A stretch of 64,000 nucleotides of DNA from Toxonevra muliebris. Taxonomy: Eukaryota; Arthropoda; Insecta; Diptera; Pallopteridae. Shown here piece by piece: positions 22,660-35,931 of the stretch. The stretch's first letter is position 1; each line of letters begins with the position of its first letter. The stretch spans positions 114,239,388 through 114,303,387 of the forward strand of contig OY829326.1 in the NCBI GenBank assembly GCA_963691655.1. The letters are read 5' to 3'. Both the position numbers and the translations under genes were made by a program. The notes under the pieces were generated by a model, which worked only from the letters and a program-made list of their open reading frames with translations, made no database searches and was not told the DNA's origin.

Positions 22660-23102
22660 CGACACTGATGTGTGGGGGATTTTGAAGAATGAAAAACAGC
22701 ATTAAAAAGGTAAAACTTAATGCCATCGCGATGTATGGTGACAGGGGGTGGGGAGTAGGGAGATATGCTCAATGTTAATTTTGTGGAATTTTTTCATTTC
22801 AAGCTAATTTTGACGATTTTATGTGTTTGATAAATTTATACTATGAATAAATTCATTCTAATGATATTAACAAAAAGCAAGCATGGGAATATTGCATTAG
22901 TTTGGTAATTCATTGGTCTTTTCATTGGCATTGGACTATTTATTATACATTAGTTTGGCAATTTATTAGTTATTTCATTGGCATTAGACCATTTATAATG
23001 ATAAACCGATAGAACTAGTATAAGAAAAACAAACGCTAATGGCAAGCTAATAGAGTTGGCATTAGAAAATCCAATTTTAATGTTTAAAAAAATAGTAATA
23101 AA
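22660..23102 (-). repeat. Inverted repeat, right arm (443 bp)
   Basis: It is the inverse copy of 18409-18843 (see that entry); the match stops abruptly at CGACACTGATG on the inner side and at AATAGTAATAAA on the outer side. Confidence 0.88.
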
Positions 23103-23345
23103 TAGTAATGGTAGTTGATTTTTATTTCCACTACCACTAAAGGTTTAGTGGTAATGGAGCCTTACTCCCATTGGCACTAAAAGTAGTGAAGAGCGAAATT
23201 TATTCACTAAATCCCCAGTCTGGAATTTGGGCAATTAATTCGCAGGCAGAGAATAGAGGTAGTTAGTTTTTATTTCCACTACCACGAAAGATTTAGTGGT
23301 AGTGAAAACTATAGTGCAGTCAAAATTTAGTGATTAGATCCCCAG
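23103..23345 (+). repeat. Two tandem units with a hairpin core
   Basis: Two units (about 23110-23220 and 23258-23345), 149 bp apart, each contain TTTTTATTTCCACTACCAC followed by TTTAGTGGTA, which form a short stem, and end with CCCCAGTCT. Confidence 0.75.
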
Positions 23346-26300
23346 TCTTCCAAATTCTTAGCCATCGTATACAAAAATATGTGCCGATACTTTTACACAT
23401 TAAAAAAACAAAAAAATAGTTCTTCAACTTTCCTCAATCTTTTGGATAGTAGTGTAAATCTGATACATAAAAAAAAAAATAGTAAGCTAGTAAGTTTTGG
23501 AAAAGTTCCTCATCTTATCACACTCGCACAATTTGAGAGAGTCATACACATTAATTGATAAATAAGCTAACTGCAGGTGACAACGACGAGACAATGACGA
23601 CGACATAAACAACGACTATCAATCGATTGCTTTTAGTTTATGGGTATATATACATATATAGATACAGACATCAGTCGATAACTACATCCCATTGGCGACG
23701 ACAAACCATAACAAAAAAAAAAAAAACAATCAGACATTCAAGTAAGACAGAAAAATAGAGAAACCGCACGAGGGCGAGGGAGTTTAATCTCGGTATAATG
23801 CAATGCAATGCAAAACAATAATGTAGCACAGTGTAAGTGCAGTTCACCGTACCTTCTCTTCCTCCACTTGTGGATAATTTTACTCAACTAAGCAATTTTA
23901 TTTTTCATTTAGCATTTTTACTTTTCTGATTTTGCTTCTTTTTTTTTTAATCGTTCTGCGAGAAGACACTCGGGGATTCATATACGCCACCTCGCCTAAA
24001 TGACTTCGCGTCATTTGAGTAGCAACGCAGCAACGTAAAATTGTGTAGATTTTCTGTGCTGAAAATTTATCATGAGAAAATTATTTACATATACTTTTTT
24101 TTCATTAATACCTTTTGAGTTTAAATTTTAAGACCATACTTCAGACGGACGACAGAACACACGGTAGAAGAGCAAGGCAATACACCTACTAAATGTGAGC
24201 ATTATATACACATACATATAGAAATGTTTATGTAGAATATTGTACCTCTACAATATACAAAACTTAATGGCATTGAAATTGAAAAAGAGTAAAGTGTTTA
24301 CGAAAGATAAAATTGGTTAGAATTCGAACTTGATCACGTCTTCCTGTTTGCAAAATATCATGGGTACTTAGTGTATTTAAGCACAAATTAATGATGGCTT
24401 CTATTGAAAAATAATAACAAATTACAAATACATATACATAAGGTTTCCAAATGAATATTTTTTCTTTGAATATTGTTATTGCACTGCTGCGTATTACTTA
24501 CTCTCTTAAAGAGAACATTTTCTCTTTTCTTGAAAAGAGCATGTTCTATTTTCTGGCTCTCCTTTTTTCTGCTCTCTTTCGTTTGTCTTTTTAAATTTGA
24601 ATATTTTTTGTTTAAATCTGCAAATATTTCCATTAGAAGTAGAAATTTTTGAATCGAAATTAAGCCCTAGGTTTTAATAAATTTTAAAAATAAAAGAAGA
24701 AATACATTTTTTAAAAATATTATAAATAAGAAAACCCAATTTTTCCAGAATATTCATTTAATTTTAAGTAGGGCTTCAATTTTTAAGATATTATTGTGGG
24801 CTTCTGCTTAACAAAAAATGATTTTACACTGCAAACTTTTTCTTTTGACTCATGTTGGTGTCGTTTAGAAAATTTAATTTTTCTGTCTTTGCCATGATTG
24901 AACCAACGATTTTCCAGAGCAATTTGTTCGACGCGCTAGAGCAAACAAAGGAAGCTTTACTTATTTTGAAATACTCAGGCCCTGTTCATTCTACCAATTT
25001 CTTGTCTAAAAGTTCATAATTTGATTTCCATTCATATTTTGAAAAATTAACTTTACTTCAAGCATTTTTGCCGTGTCTAACTAATAATGAAAAAATAATG
25101 CGGAAATTAAATGCAAAGCGATCGAACTTCTTCCTAGGGATTATATTAGAGATTAATAACTAACAAAGAAAAGTCAACAGTGTAAACTCATTTATATAAT
25201 CGAAAGACTATGAGCTCTGCGAATTAATCTGTTGATATGTATTCATTCTTATCATCATTACGCTCCATTTTGAAATTCAATTGCAAAATGATATTATTTC
25301 TATTTGCGCAAATTGATTCACATGTATTCATAGTATACACATGAAGTATACTTAAAGAAATTTTATCTCGAAATGATTTTGAAATATATTTATGTCTAAT
25401 CCGTGGCAATTTATCATTCTTAACATCAGATTGATAAATAAGCCTTTCATATGTATGTATGTATGAAAGAAAACAGAATACTAAAAAAGATTTCAATTGT
25501 AGATACTCGAGCAGAGCAGAGCAGAGTAGAGTAGAAAAAAAAAATGCCGCCGCTGCAAATTAAATAAATAAGAGACATGAAATTAGTTGGAAATAATGCT
25601 GATTTGAAGAACTCAACTGAGAAACGAATAAAACAACGAACATGAAAAATAATAAAAAACAACAAGCATTAAATAAATAAATCAAATACAATTTGAGATT
25701 GTTGAAATTGTGAAATCAAATAAAATGAAATGCTGACATTCAAATGGCGGTAAAGAAGCTCCACCCAAAATTCATAAAACTCTTAGAAGTTGATTTCTTG
25801 CTTTCAGAGCATGTGTGATTTCACATGATTTCACACTCACATGAGCGCCACCACGAAATTTAACTTAAATATTTTTTTTTTAATCTTGCAGTGAATAAAA
25901 GTGATGGAGGTTAGGGTGTGGAAGTGGAAGTGAGATAGGGCGAGTTCAAAATAGTGAGTGTTCTAAATTTCGACAATTTTACAATTGATTTCATTGCTAT
26001 CGATTTAACCATTTATTTTTATTTTTTTCAAATTTTATCTTTTTTTTTGTGTTGAGATAAAGCAAACTAGTAAATTTTTGACAACGGTATTTTTTTACCC
26101 CTCATTGAGTTTGAAGTCCAGAATTTTAATCTGTTTGAATAAAGATTTTGGAGATCACAACAACTGAAGAATAAAAATGTGAGAGTTAAAGGGAAGAACT
26201 CCGAAAAAAATATTCTCAGAAAAATTTTTCTATTGTATCAAAATTTAGTTATTAGTATTTTCTTCTTGTTATGTCGTAAGGAGGAGAGTTTGAACCCTCA

Positions 26301-26760
26301 AGCCCCAAGATAATGTCTTTGAATATATGAACTGCTTGGAGTTTCGATAAAAAGGCAGTCCAGAATTTTAATCTGTTTGAATGACTTGCTTGATGTTCAA
26401 CATATAATGCAATACTTTCAAATCTATTTTTCTTACATTTGAAAGTAACAAGCTCCTTTGTGATGGTAAACGGAAAAGACCAATGCCTTGATCGTTCTGC
26501 CATTTACTAGCTGACCCTTTCTACGAAGAAGCGGGAAAATGGAAGTTTATTTGAATGAAGAAGAACGAAGTTTCTTGGTGTTTAAAATTGAACATTGGTA
26601 ATGACAATTCAAGCTTAAAGGCACGTGCATTGAATTTGGTAAAAATTCTAGATTTAAAAATAAGGCATCAAAATTTGCATTTTTAAAACTATTTAATTTG
26701 CAGAAGAATATCAAAGACTGTTTTAGAAGTATTATATAATCCCAAAAACTATTTAAAAAT
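23346..26760. other. Non-coding, simple repeats
   Basis: It has GACGA/CAACGA-rich patches (23580-23720), CAATG repeats (23800), GAGCAGAGCAG (25510) and poly-T runs. Open frames are short and show no domain. No gene supported. Confidence 0.5.
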
Positions 26761-26799
26761 ATGCTATTTATTGTAAAAATAGAATTTATTATAGAATTT

Positions 26800-27990
26800 G
26801 TTACAGTGCCACCTTTCGGATTTTGACGTAGCTAGGCAGGTTCTTGAGATATTTCATAAATTAGTAGAAATAATAGTAAAAAAACAATTGGGTAAAGTAA
26901 TAGAAAATAGTAATGAAAAAAACAGTAAAAAAAGTAGTAGAAAATAGCAGTAGAAATAGTAGTGGATAGAAATGGTAGTAAAAAAGCGACAGAAAAAGTA
27001 GTAGAAAAATAGTAAAACATAATAAAGTAAAAAATAGTAGTAGAAGAAACAGTAAAAAAGTAGTAGAAAATAACAATAAATTGTAGAAAAATGAAGTAAA
27101 AAAGTGGTATAAAATATTAATAGATAAAGTAGTAAAAAAGTAGTCGAAAATAAGAAGAAAATTTTGAAAAAAAGAAATTAAAATTTTAAATCCGGTATTG
27201 ACAAATTATACTTCTATACTAAGATTTCCCGTAATGAAAATTCAGGGTATATTGAAGGTGTCGCACACCCTTCCATATATATTTCTGTTGTAGCATGGCA
27301 TTGTTAATTCACGTTCTTGTACCAAATTTCGATACTGCGCTATAAATGATTCTTGAGATATGGTATAGCCAAAAAAAATGTTAGGATTGTATGGTAAAAA
27401 GGTAGTAGAAAAATAGTTGAACATAGTGGTACAAAAATAGTAAAAATGGAGTAGAAAGAGTGGTAGAAATAATAGTAAAAACTAGTAGTAGAAAAAGTTG
27501 TAAAAAAGTAGTAAAAAATAGTAGAAAGTAGTAGTAGTAATTAAGAAAAAATTGTAGAAAAAATGTATTAAAAAAGTTGTAAAATATTAGTAGAAAATAT
27601 TGGTTTAAAAAATAGTATAAAATAAAAAGAAATTGTAGAAAAAAAATTAATTTAAAAGTAGTAGAAAACAGTAGTAGCAATATTAGTAGAATTAGTAGTA
27701 GAAATAGTAGTAGAAAATAAAAATTGAGCATGGTGCCATACCCACTAAACCAACAAACTGAAAGAATTTAAACTTTTCTACCGTACCATAAAAAACTCCT
27801 GAGATATCTCACAATGAAAATTCAAGTTGTATAGAAGGAGCCACGCCCCCTTTGTCAATCCCACCCATATTTTTGTTGTAGCATGGCATTGTCAATTCTC
27901 GTTATTGTACCAAATTTCTGTACTGTGCTATAAATGGTTCTTGAGATATACCCAAAAAACTATTAGGATTGTATCGGAGGTGCCACGCCC
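26800..27990. repeat. Satellite: core units plus TAGTAGAAA arrays
   Basis: A conserved core containing GTTGTAGCATGGCATTGT, GTACCAAATTTC and TTCTTGAGATAT occurs at 27230-27395 and 27800-27990, with a decayed version near 26800-26860. The cores are separated by arrays of (GTAGTAGAAAATA)-type sequence (26860-27170, 27397-27730). The downstream GGTGCCACGCCCACTTTCC phrase (27986-28004) resembles abundant fly repeats. Minus-strand frames here (27381-27731, 26832-27076) are poly-leucine/phenylalanine translations of the array and are not genes. Confidence 0.75.
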
Positions 27991-28949
27991 ACTTTCCTAA
28001 AAGCCATTATGAATAGCTATGTTTCATCCTCCCGCCCAAGAAAATATATTCTAGAAATATGACTTCAAGTCGTTCAGAAGGTACACGCTTACATACACAT
28101 AAAACTCTATGATTTTATATATAAAGATAGTAGGGCCATTAAGAGAGTAGACGCTCCTGCAAAACTGAACCCTGTAGTTCCCAAAATTGTGATTTACTTA
28201 AAAAAATTGTAACTCACTATATCCGTGTAAAAACCATAAATCTGATCTGAAATTCTAACAAAAATTAATAGGTGGTTTTGTAAAGTGAGAAAGGTGAAAT
28301 GCTTAAAGTTATTTCTTGTTGAATGAGCTTTTTATCAATTTTTTTTAGTTAATTAAATATTTTATGCAAAAAAATTCAAGTGCCCAGCTACTCACAGTTT
28401 GTTTTTTATCCGGCTAGTATACCGGGAAGTATTTTATTTTATTTTTTTATTCTTAACTCAAATTCAATCAAAATAATTAATTTTCCTGTTTTTCACAAAT
28501 TTTTTACTGCGACTGCCGCTTATGTCTGTGATACGCATCACAACTCATAACCGATGCGTTTTTTTAAAAGCTTGGCAAATTCCCTAAACAGGATGAAAAA
28601 ATGTTATAACCGAAAACTGCTAATGATGGCAATTCCAACACTTTTGATGAAGACTGTCGAAAGGGAGGTCCACTTTAGGTTTGCCGACACACTTTTATAT
28701 GGGACTTTCTGAAACCACGATTCTTATTTCCCCAATTTGTTGTCATTTGCTGTTAGAATCTGAATCTGTGAAGAGACGGCAGACCACTTTCTTAGTGTCT
28801 GTTCCGTTTTCTGTCCGACCAGAGTTAGCATATTTAGCACTGGAGTGTTGAGAGACGAACACCTGAGCTCTTTGACACCGCAAACACAGGTTTATTAATA
28901 AATCTGTTAGATTTTAAGAATATCAAAAGGGAACACTGGATTTAGTACA

Positions 28950-29330
28950 AAGGATGTTAAACTTGCAGGAGTGCTTTATTATTCAATATTTCTTTTGCAG
29001 TTTCAACAAAAAAAATTAAATTTCGCAGCCATATAACAACAGGAGCGCAGTTTTGTGCTGATATATGAAAACTTCTAGATTTTATTATGCTGCAAAAAAG
29101 TTCCATTCGTTTTGGATATTTGCTTATGATATCTTTTTTTGCACCACAGTCCGAAATGATCATAGTGCCTAGGTATATGAACTTTTCATCGGTTGCAAAG
29201 AATTTTTGTCTTAAGCGGATTAGCTTTCAAACCTGTTGTTTGGACTCCTTAATGAGGTCATTAAATTGGTTTCGCATGTCTAAGTTCTGGGACGATTTCA
29301 CCCGTGTAATCCAGAGCATATACATCGAGC
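28950..29330 (-). pseudogene. LINE reverse transcriptase C-terminal relic
   Basis: Read on the minus strand, three frames together give NQFNDLIKESKQQV, then TDEKFIYLGTMI-ISDCGAKKDI, KRMELFCSIIKS and LLLYGCEI. This order (thumb helix, YLG motif, LLYGCE) is that of the segment just after the reverse transcriptase palm in RTE-like and related LINEs. Frameshifts occur before DEKF and after ISKYPK, and stops follow. The palm with its YADD box and the endonuclease are missing, so this is a 5'-truncated, dead copy. The exact clade is uncertain. The open frame on the plus strand (29087-29365) is its shadow. Confidence 0.72.
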
Positions 29331-29365
29331 TTCAAGAGATTCCATCTGATTCCTCTGAAACTTGA

Positions 29366-31344
29366 ACCCAGTGACACTTTTAAGGAGGGGAGGAAGGGGT
29401 GATATTAAAAATCCTTAACATACTTCATAAACAGAGTCAATCATCAGCAATTCTAATCAATTTTTTAGGATAAAATTTTGTGTTTTGATTATGATATAAT
29501 TGCGCAAGACTTAATATCAAATACATAATCATTTTTTGAATAGACAGACAGACATATGCCGAGTTTGATCATGATAAAATATGGGAACTACCCATTTCGT
29601 TTTAGACATCCGAACGTGTGACACCTGTTATATACGTATATCGCACGTCTTTACAGACGCAGTTAAAAAACGCAATAATCATTCGGATGATAAAATAAAA
29701 TCGGAACTGATTCATCAACATCACAACAAAATTACTTGCGCAAATATTTAAGTTAATTAATTTTTTTTTAAGTATTTTCACGAAAATAAATTCCAGAGCA
29801 GAAAACTATATAACGTGCATACGTATGTATGGCAGTATGACAGATATTATCTCTAATGCCGAACAAATCCGCAAAACAGAATTTGAGAATGCCGCGCTAT
29901 TCATTCTAACAGAAAAAAAAACACATCATCAGTCAAAATATCTTATCTGTAGCTTTGACAGAATTATGTAGCAGCAAAGTGTTAAAGTGAGTTGTTTTCT
30001 AATTTTTTTTTTTAGTAGTACTACCTACCTGCCTATAGTTCAAGGGGAATTACAACAATGAGCTCAAACGATCGAACTGATGACGAGTTTTTGTTGTTTG
30101 TCAATAGTTAAAACTAACTATAGCCTAACTTTATGTTTGTAATGATTATTTGTAAATCGAAGATAACTCAACTTCATAACTGAATTGGGCTGCCCCATAT
30201 TTGCAGGTTATAAAGGTGACAAAGTGACAAAAATAATAAAAATCTAATAACAAGGAAAAATGACGAACCTCCCACATAAACGTCATGGAAGATTTTATGT
30301 GATTTGGGAGTGGAAGGTTTCAAAAAAAAAAAAAAAAAACCAAAAAACTAAATAAAATTTTAACAACTTCTTTAACTTCATTAAGATTTCTGGTTTAATT
30401 TGTGTAAGTAAGATATCAGTGGAGTGTATGCGTATAATTATGACAAGTAATATTGGCAAGATGACAAATCGAAGATTGCTCAAATATATTTACACTAACA
30501 CACATACACATGCACACATTATATCACATGTGTGAGTTTGTTATCAATGGAATGCAAAATTCCAATTTTAACTTTTTTTTAATCAGCGTCCAAGACCGTA
30601 ACGTCTTTGCGTATCTTTTTCCAAAAACAAAAAAATATATATTTATTACTTTTATTTTTGGCTGGTTTCATTACACTTCATCATTCACGTTCACCTCATT
30701 TCGAAACGCAATACATTTTAATCTACAAAAATACTTATCAATCATCTGCGACCGTCAGATGGCGGCACAATGACGGTTTTTCTGGTATTTCCAATGAAGG
30801 TGTAGCTGTGTGTGGGGATGGGGATGGTGGGGTTGATGAATACACCCATTAGAAGACGAAAGAAGAGAAGAATAAGCAGCACAAAAACGGTGAAATCACC
30901 TTTTCAAAAGTTTCAAGCAAATACATTTTTATTTATTTATTTTTTCGTAAAGGGTGCTCAAAAAAAAATAAAAAAAAATAAAATTTAAAATGTTTTTAAA
31001 TATGTACAAATGAAATCAACATCAACAGTCATTGGCAAAAAAAAAACACACTCTCCTTCAACAAATTTCTAATAATCCTTTCGTAAAATAATGAAACTTA
31101 TTTTTTGAGTTTTATTTTCTTGCTTTTGTGAGCATGGTGATATATTTTTATTCTCGACCAAGAAAAAAAAAAAAAAAAAAATAGTTTATATTTCTTAGGA
31201 AAAAAAATTAAATAGAATAAAAATCACAAATTGATATTTTTGGTTAAGCGAAAGCATAAAAATGAAATAATAATGTTTATAACACATCGAAAAAAAAATC
31301 GGACAATAATATTATCGCTGAACGCAAGAATTAAAATCACAAAA
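29366..31344. other. Non-coding, A-rich
   Basis: Poly-A/T runs, GACAGACAGACA near 29545 and a GGGGATGG patch near 30815. No gene supported. Confidence 0.5.
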
Positions 31345-31485
31345 TAATTACACAGTCCAACAAATTAAGACTTTTTGGCTGCAATAGAATAATCCTGAAA
31401 GCGAATGTTGTATAGACCATTTTTGTAAAACAAACTTATAGTCCAGCACGTATCAGTTTTTTTTACTGAAGGTCAAAGTTTTCTT
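31345..31485 (+). repeat. ACACAGTCCAACAAAT repeat, copy 1
   Basis: It begins ACACAGTCCAACAAAT and contains CTTATAGTCCAGCACGT; an inverse copy lies at 57240-57377. Confidence 0.55.
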
Positions 31486-34453
31486 ATTTTGGTCGAAGGG
31501 AGCTGAATACTAAGTGCAAAAAGTGTTATAAATTCATGTCTGAGGAAAATCTTATTGGCAAAGTTGTATTGCAGAATTTTACAAGGGTCATTTCTGTGGA
31601 ACATTTTAACCCTTTAGTTCCTCTTTTTATGGGACAATTTGACCCATTTTTGAATGAAAACCTGAAAAGTCGTTTCAAAAGAGACATTTAGAGATAAAAA
31701 TATTCCACAAAAATATTTGTCAGAAAATTTCACTAGGGGTCACCGAAGACATAAAAGTCATATATCTAACGGTTAACGGCTACAAACGGTTACAAAAATT
31801 GTTTATACAACATTCCCTTTTAGGATTATAGGTTCGCTATTCTGTTGCAAAAATGTTAAAGTGTTATTAAATTTAGATTTTTTGATAGTTTTTTTATATA
31901 TTGTTCATAACTCGTATTCCTTAGTCTTGTCCTTTATACGTTTTGGCAACGATCCGTAAAATTGTTTACCATTATTCAGACATATTTTTTCGTGTCCCCA
32001 TATTCTACAATTGATTTTAACTTTGCAATTGTGTTTAATATTGTACCCTTACGTTTTCTCACATATCATAGCAGTTTTTTATATACGATAAGAATGTGGG
32101 CTATTTACAGGCCTTAAAATTAATTCAATTTCACATAATATCTGAAATTTTTTACCTGAAAAAATAGAGGACATATTAAGCTATTAATTAGTTAAAAAAT
32201 TGGCTATCAGAGCAGCTGAAAAGTTGCTGCCATTCCCTTAGCATCTAAGTAATTCTATTTTTATTTATTCACTGATCCTTCAGTAATATAGCCTTCCCAA
32301 ATGCAAAATTTTCCCAATCGATTTGAGTTACTCTTTGTATAGGTTTCTGGTTCAGTCAGTTTTGATTTTTCATTCCTGTGACCAAAAGTAGCTTTTTACC
32401 GTTCTTCTAATCCTTCCTCTAATCCCATAAGATAGTTCTGACACAAATTTTTTCCCAAACTCTACCCAAAAGTTCTGTTTATTTTCCCAGCTTATTGGAA
32501 CCCATTTTTAACTTTTTCAACCCATACCTACGATTTTGTAGCCTAATGAACTGATTCTTAAATAATTTTTAATGCAAGGTTTTTTTTTTTGGGTTAACGA
32601 CTGTATATAAAAATGAAACAATAGCTTAATTATAGGTGTGTGCTTATGTCTATGTATGTGTTCGTATATGCGTGATAAGCTTCTCATCAACAGCAGCGGC
32701 AGAAACTCTCAGGTGATAAGCGCAATATATCCACCCTCCTCTACCAACACTTCCACCTCTATCATCTTTACTAATGAAATAAAAGTTATTAATTGATTTT
32801 TTTGTTTTCCAACTAGAACAATATAAATACATAGATACATACCAATCTATATTGTACAATATACTATATTTACACAAAAAAATTATTATTATTATTATTT
32901 TTTTTTAAATTTGTGCTCGTAAACGTTGAGATAAATCATTAGTAGAGGTAAGAGATAAACAAAAAACAAGTTTGTTTTTGATACTTAACTAAACACTATT
33001 CAATATTGAAAGTTGAAGTGAGTGGCACATTTGAGTAATGCGCTTGACAATTGATAAACAATTCTTGAAGTGAAGAGAAGATTAATTTCAAAATTCATTT
33101 GTATGCATACTTATTTGCACACCCAGTTAGATTTTGAATACTATCGGCCCCAAATAACAGAAAACCTGATGGATCTCTATTTGAAAACCCTTGAAGAATT
33201 AAAAAAAACGATAAGAAGTCAGTTTGAGTGATTGTATCTTCAAAGATACTGTATCCATTTAAGAGTTAAGCTGACATCAAGTCCAATTGTTGAAAACTTC
33301 ACTTTTATGAGAGATAAGCATAACTATTGTCCAAATTTTGGAAATTTTCACAACAGTTATATATTGTCGAATTTGGTTCAATTTTCTTCAGAAATCCCTT
33401 TAATATTAATTTTTGAAAATGTCACTTTATGATATTTAGAAGAATTTTCATAATTGGATAAACTTGCATCAGAACTTCAGACGATTGTTTAAGATTGCTC
33501 ACGTTTTCGCGTATACAAGGAGACGGACATAGCTATTTCGGCCATATCTACGACGCCTAATTATGGGCGTTATAAACCATTACTCAAACACATCCAATAT
33601 ATCCACCACATAGGGTGTGAGGAGCTCAAAAATCAGTACTAGAAAGTTTCATAATGGAAATAATTTTTGTATGACGCCAAACCAATTTTTCCAAATAAAA
33701 CTGGTTTGGTTTTGGATCAAGTGAAAAAACCCATTGGTTTATGGTTAGTTTCGAGTCACTCAAATTGCGGATCACTCAAAAAACTGCGGAGTAAATACCA
33801 CAATTTTTGTGGTAATATTAAATCTTTTCGTGAATGGTTTTTTGCCAAACCAGATTAGTTTTTTTCGATCAAACTCATTTAAGCTATACTTTTTAAGTAA
33901 ATTTTAGATGATTTAACCCACTGATGACCACGATTTAATTCATTTGTGGCCAAAGTAACATAAACATATCAAAATTTTACACCAAACTCATTTAAATATA
34001 ATTTGTAAAGTAAATTTTAAATTATTTGACCCATTGGTGACCATTATTTAACCCATTGGTGACAAAGGTAACATCAGTTTAACAAAATTTTGTATTTTAA
34101 AACTTTCTGTACAATTTAAAGGAAGCTTCCATAGTCAAACCTTGGTGTAACATGTAGGTAACATTAGGCATTAATTTTTCAAGGATTTTTTTACTTTCAA
34201 AATAAAAAAGTTTAATTAAAAAATTTCGTTTAGTTTTATTTTGGTATAGCCACAGTGTAATTTTTTCAAAATTATATTATGTAATCAAATTTAAGTAAAA
34301 TTAGCTAATTGCGTTAATACAAACTAAAAAGTAAATATTAAATAATAGATAAATAAAAAACAAATCAGGAAAAATTCAAATATATAAGATGTAAGAGATA
34401 AAAAAAATGATAATAATTGCACTATTTCAGCTTCTAATTGCTAATCAGCTTCT
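31486..34453. other. Non-coding; decayed repeats
   Basis: An ATTATT run lies at 32881-32900. TTTGACCCATTGGTGACCA-like phrases are repeated at 33915-34075. No gene seen. Confidence 0.5.
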
Positions 34454-34632
34454 GGTTCTATATCAGATGTGTTTGAACCTAGCTCCACTTGCAACATATC
34501 TAAAAAAAAGGGTCTTGTATTGTGGTCAAGCCGCAAGGTGCGCATGCAGCTTATTAGAGGGACGGAGGAAACTAAAAATCGATTGAAAATGTCTTCCAAA
34601 TCTTTACGGTTAAAAAAACTGGAAAAACCTAT
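34454..34632 (-). pseudogene. Short coding-like stretch, unidentified
   Basis: On the minus strand an open frame of about 55 codons reads KDLEDIFNRFLVSSVPL, then CMRTLRLDHNTRPFF, and ends GSNTSDIEPEAD before a stop at 34467-34469. The acidic C-terminus and complexity look like protein, and it abuts the transposon at 34647. There is no start codon and no domain I can name. It may be the end of an older transposase. Confidence 0.35.
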
Positions 34633-34646
34633 ATACTTTTAATTTA

Positions 34647-35929
34647 CAGGGTGACAATCGTAAAGTGACGTGCACATTTCAGCAGTTATTTTCAAAAGGA
34701 CGTACTTCCATTAAGTACAATTAAGTGTTAACATTGCTGAATATATAAGCATTCATTTGAACCCCAGCTCATTCAATATAACCTCCTTTAGCCTGCACAC
34801 ATGCCTTCAATCGATCCGTAAATCGTAGGACTGTTCGCCGCATTATTTCCTGATCAATTTCAGTCCAGGCTTTCTCTAATGAATTTGTCAGCGACTCCAG
34901 ACTGTGGTGTTGAGATGCACAAGCCTTACTCTCTAAAATACTCCAAATGGAGTAGTCCATTGGATTCAAGTCTGGGGAGTATGGTGGCCATTCTTGAGAT
35001 GTTATGAATCCAGAAAAATTGTCTTTTATCCATGTTTGCATTAATTTTGTGGGAAGGTGCAGAATCTTGCTGGAAAGTCCAGTTTTCATTTCCAAATGTA
35101 TCTTGGGCCCAGGGAAGAACATGTTCATTTAAAATGCTCCGATAAACAACCTGGTCAATTTTAACACCCTCTTCAGCGAATATTAGAGGGGTTCTGGCAT
35201 TAGCGGAAACTCCAGCCCATACCATAACGGAAGCTGGCTTTTGAACTCGGCCAACAGTCCTATTTTGTTGCGATGATGATGTTAGCCACATTCGGTCATT
35301 TTGCGCATTGAAATGTTGTTCAACCGTGAAAATTTTTTCATCTGTAAACAAGATATTTTCAACATTTTTTAACACGGAGGAGCGTAGCAACGCCTTGCAT
35401 CTTTGCAGTCGCAAATCTTTCTTTTTTTGTGTCAGATCTTGAGCTTTTCGGAGCTTGTACGGCTTACGATTAAGCTTTGATTTTGCAATGATTCGCACTG
35501 TTTCACGGTTTACTCCCACTTCCTTATCGATTTTTCTCATTGAGCGCCTTGGATTTCGCTTGATTCGTTTACGAATTTTTTCTGTTAAACCAGTAGTGGC
35601 AACTGTTGAAAATTTTCCCCGGTCTCTATCTCCAAAACCCCCAGTTTCATTATATCGAATAATAGCTCGGTCTACCGTACGACTTGACAAATTTAAAGCC
35701 TTTGCAATTTGACGGCTACTATAGTTTGCCAAATGAAATTTCATAATTTCACGACGAATATTTTCCTTGTCCATTTTTATGGAAATTTCAAAATGTAATA
35801 ACAAAAATTCAAATGAAATTAAAAGCAAAGCCAATGATGAATGAATTTGCTTTTTAAATTAAAGTAACGGTAAATGGCAAAGCTTGCTGCAGAGTATTAA
35901 ACTTGCGTCACTTTACAATTGTCACCCTG
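34647..35929 (-). mobile_element. DD37D mariner (maT-like) element, 1283 bp
   Basis: 24-bp inverted ends with one mismatch begin CAGGGTGACAAT (34647-34670 and complement 35906-35929), flanked by TA on both sides (34645-34646, 35930-35931). Near-identical ends and a nearly open transposase suggest a rather recent insertion. The transposase on the minus strand is broken by a frameshift. Confidence 0.93.
34769..35774 (-). pseudogene. Tc1/mariner transposase, frameshifted
   Basis: The likely start is the Met at 35774 (MDKENIRREIMKFHLAN); the frame is open upstream, but that extension is hydrophobic and atypical. The N-terminal third is a paired helix-turn-helix domain (SSRQIAKALNLSSRTVDRAI, then RNPRRSMRKIDKEVGVNRE). 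The catalytic core shows LFTDEKIF with the first Asp and FQQDSAPSH with the second. The frame is lost about 35058, just after the second Asp, and continues in another frame with WPPYSPDLNPMDYSIW, which holds the third Asp. As it stands 35 residues separate the second and third Asp; a net loss of about 5 bases at the shift would fit the DD37D (maT) spacing. An Asp rather than Glu excludes Tc1 proper. Confidence 0.9.
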
Positions 35930-35931
35930 TA

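Noticed and set aside
26800..27730. CRISPR-like regular spacing of repeats
   Set aside because: Repeats are short A-rich units of variable length without unique spacers, in a eukaryotic genome.
27381..27731. 116-codon hydrophobic minus-strand frame
   Set aside because: Poly Leu/Phe/Tyr from the TAGTAGAAA array; not a membrane protein.
34926..35834. 302-codon frame as an intact transposase gene
   Set aside because: It leaves the family reading frame just after the second catalytic Asp; the last 50 or so residues are out of frame, so it is a pseudogene.
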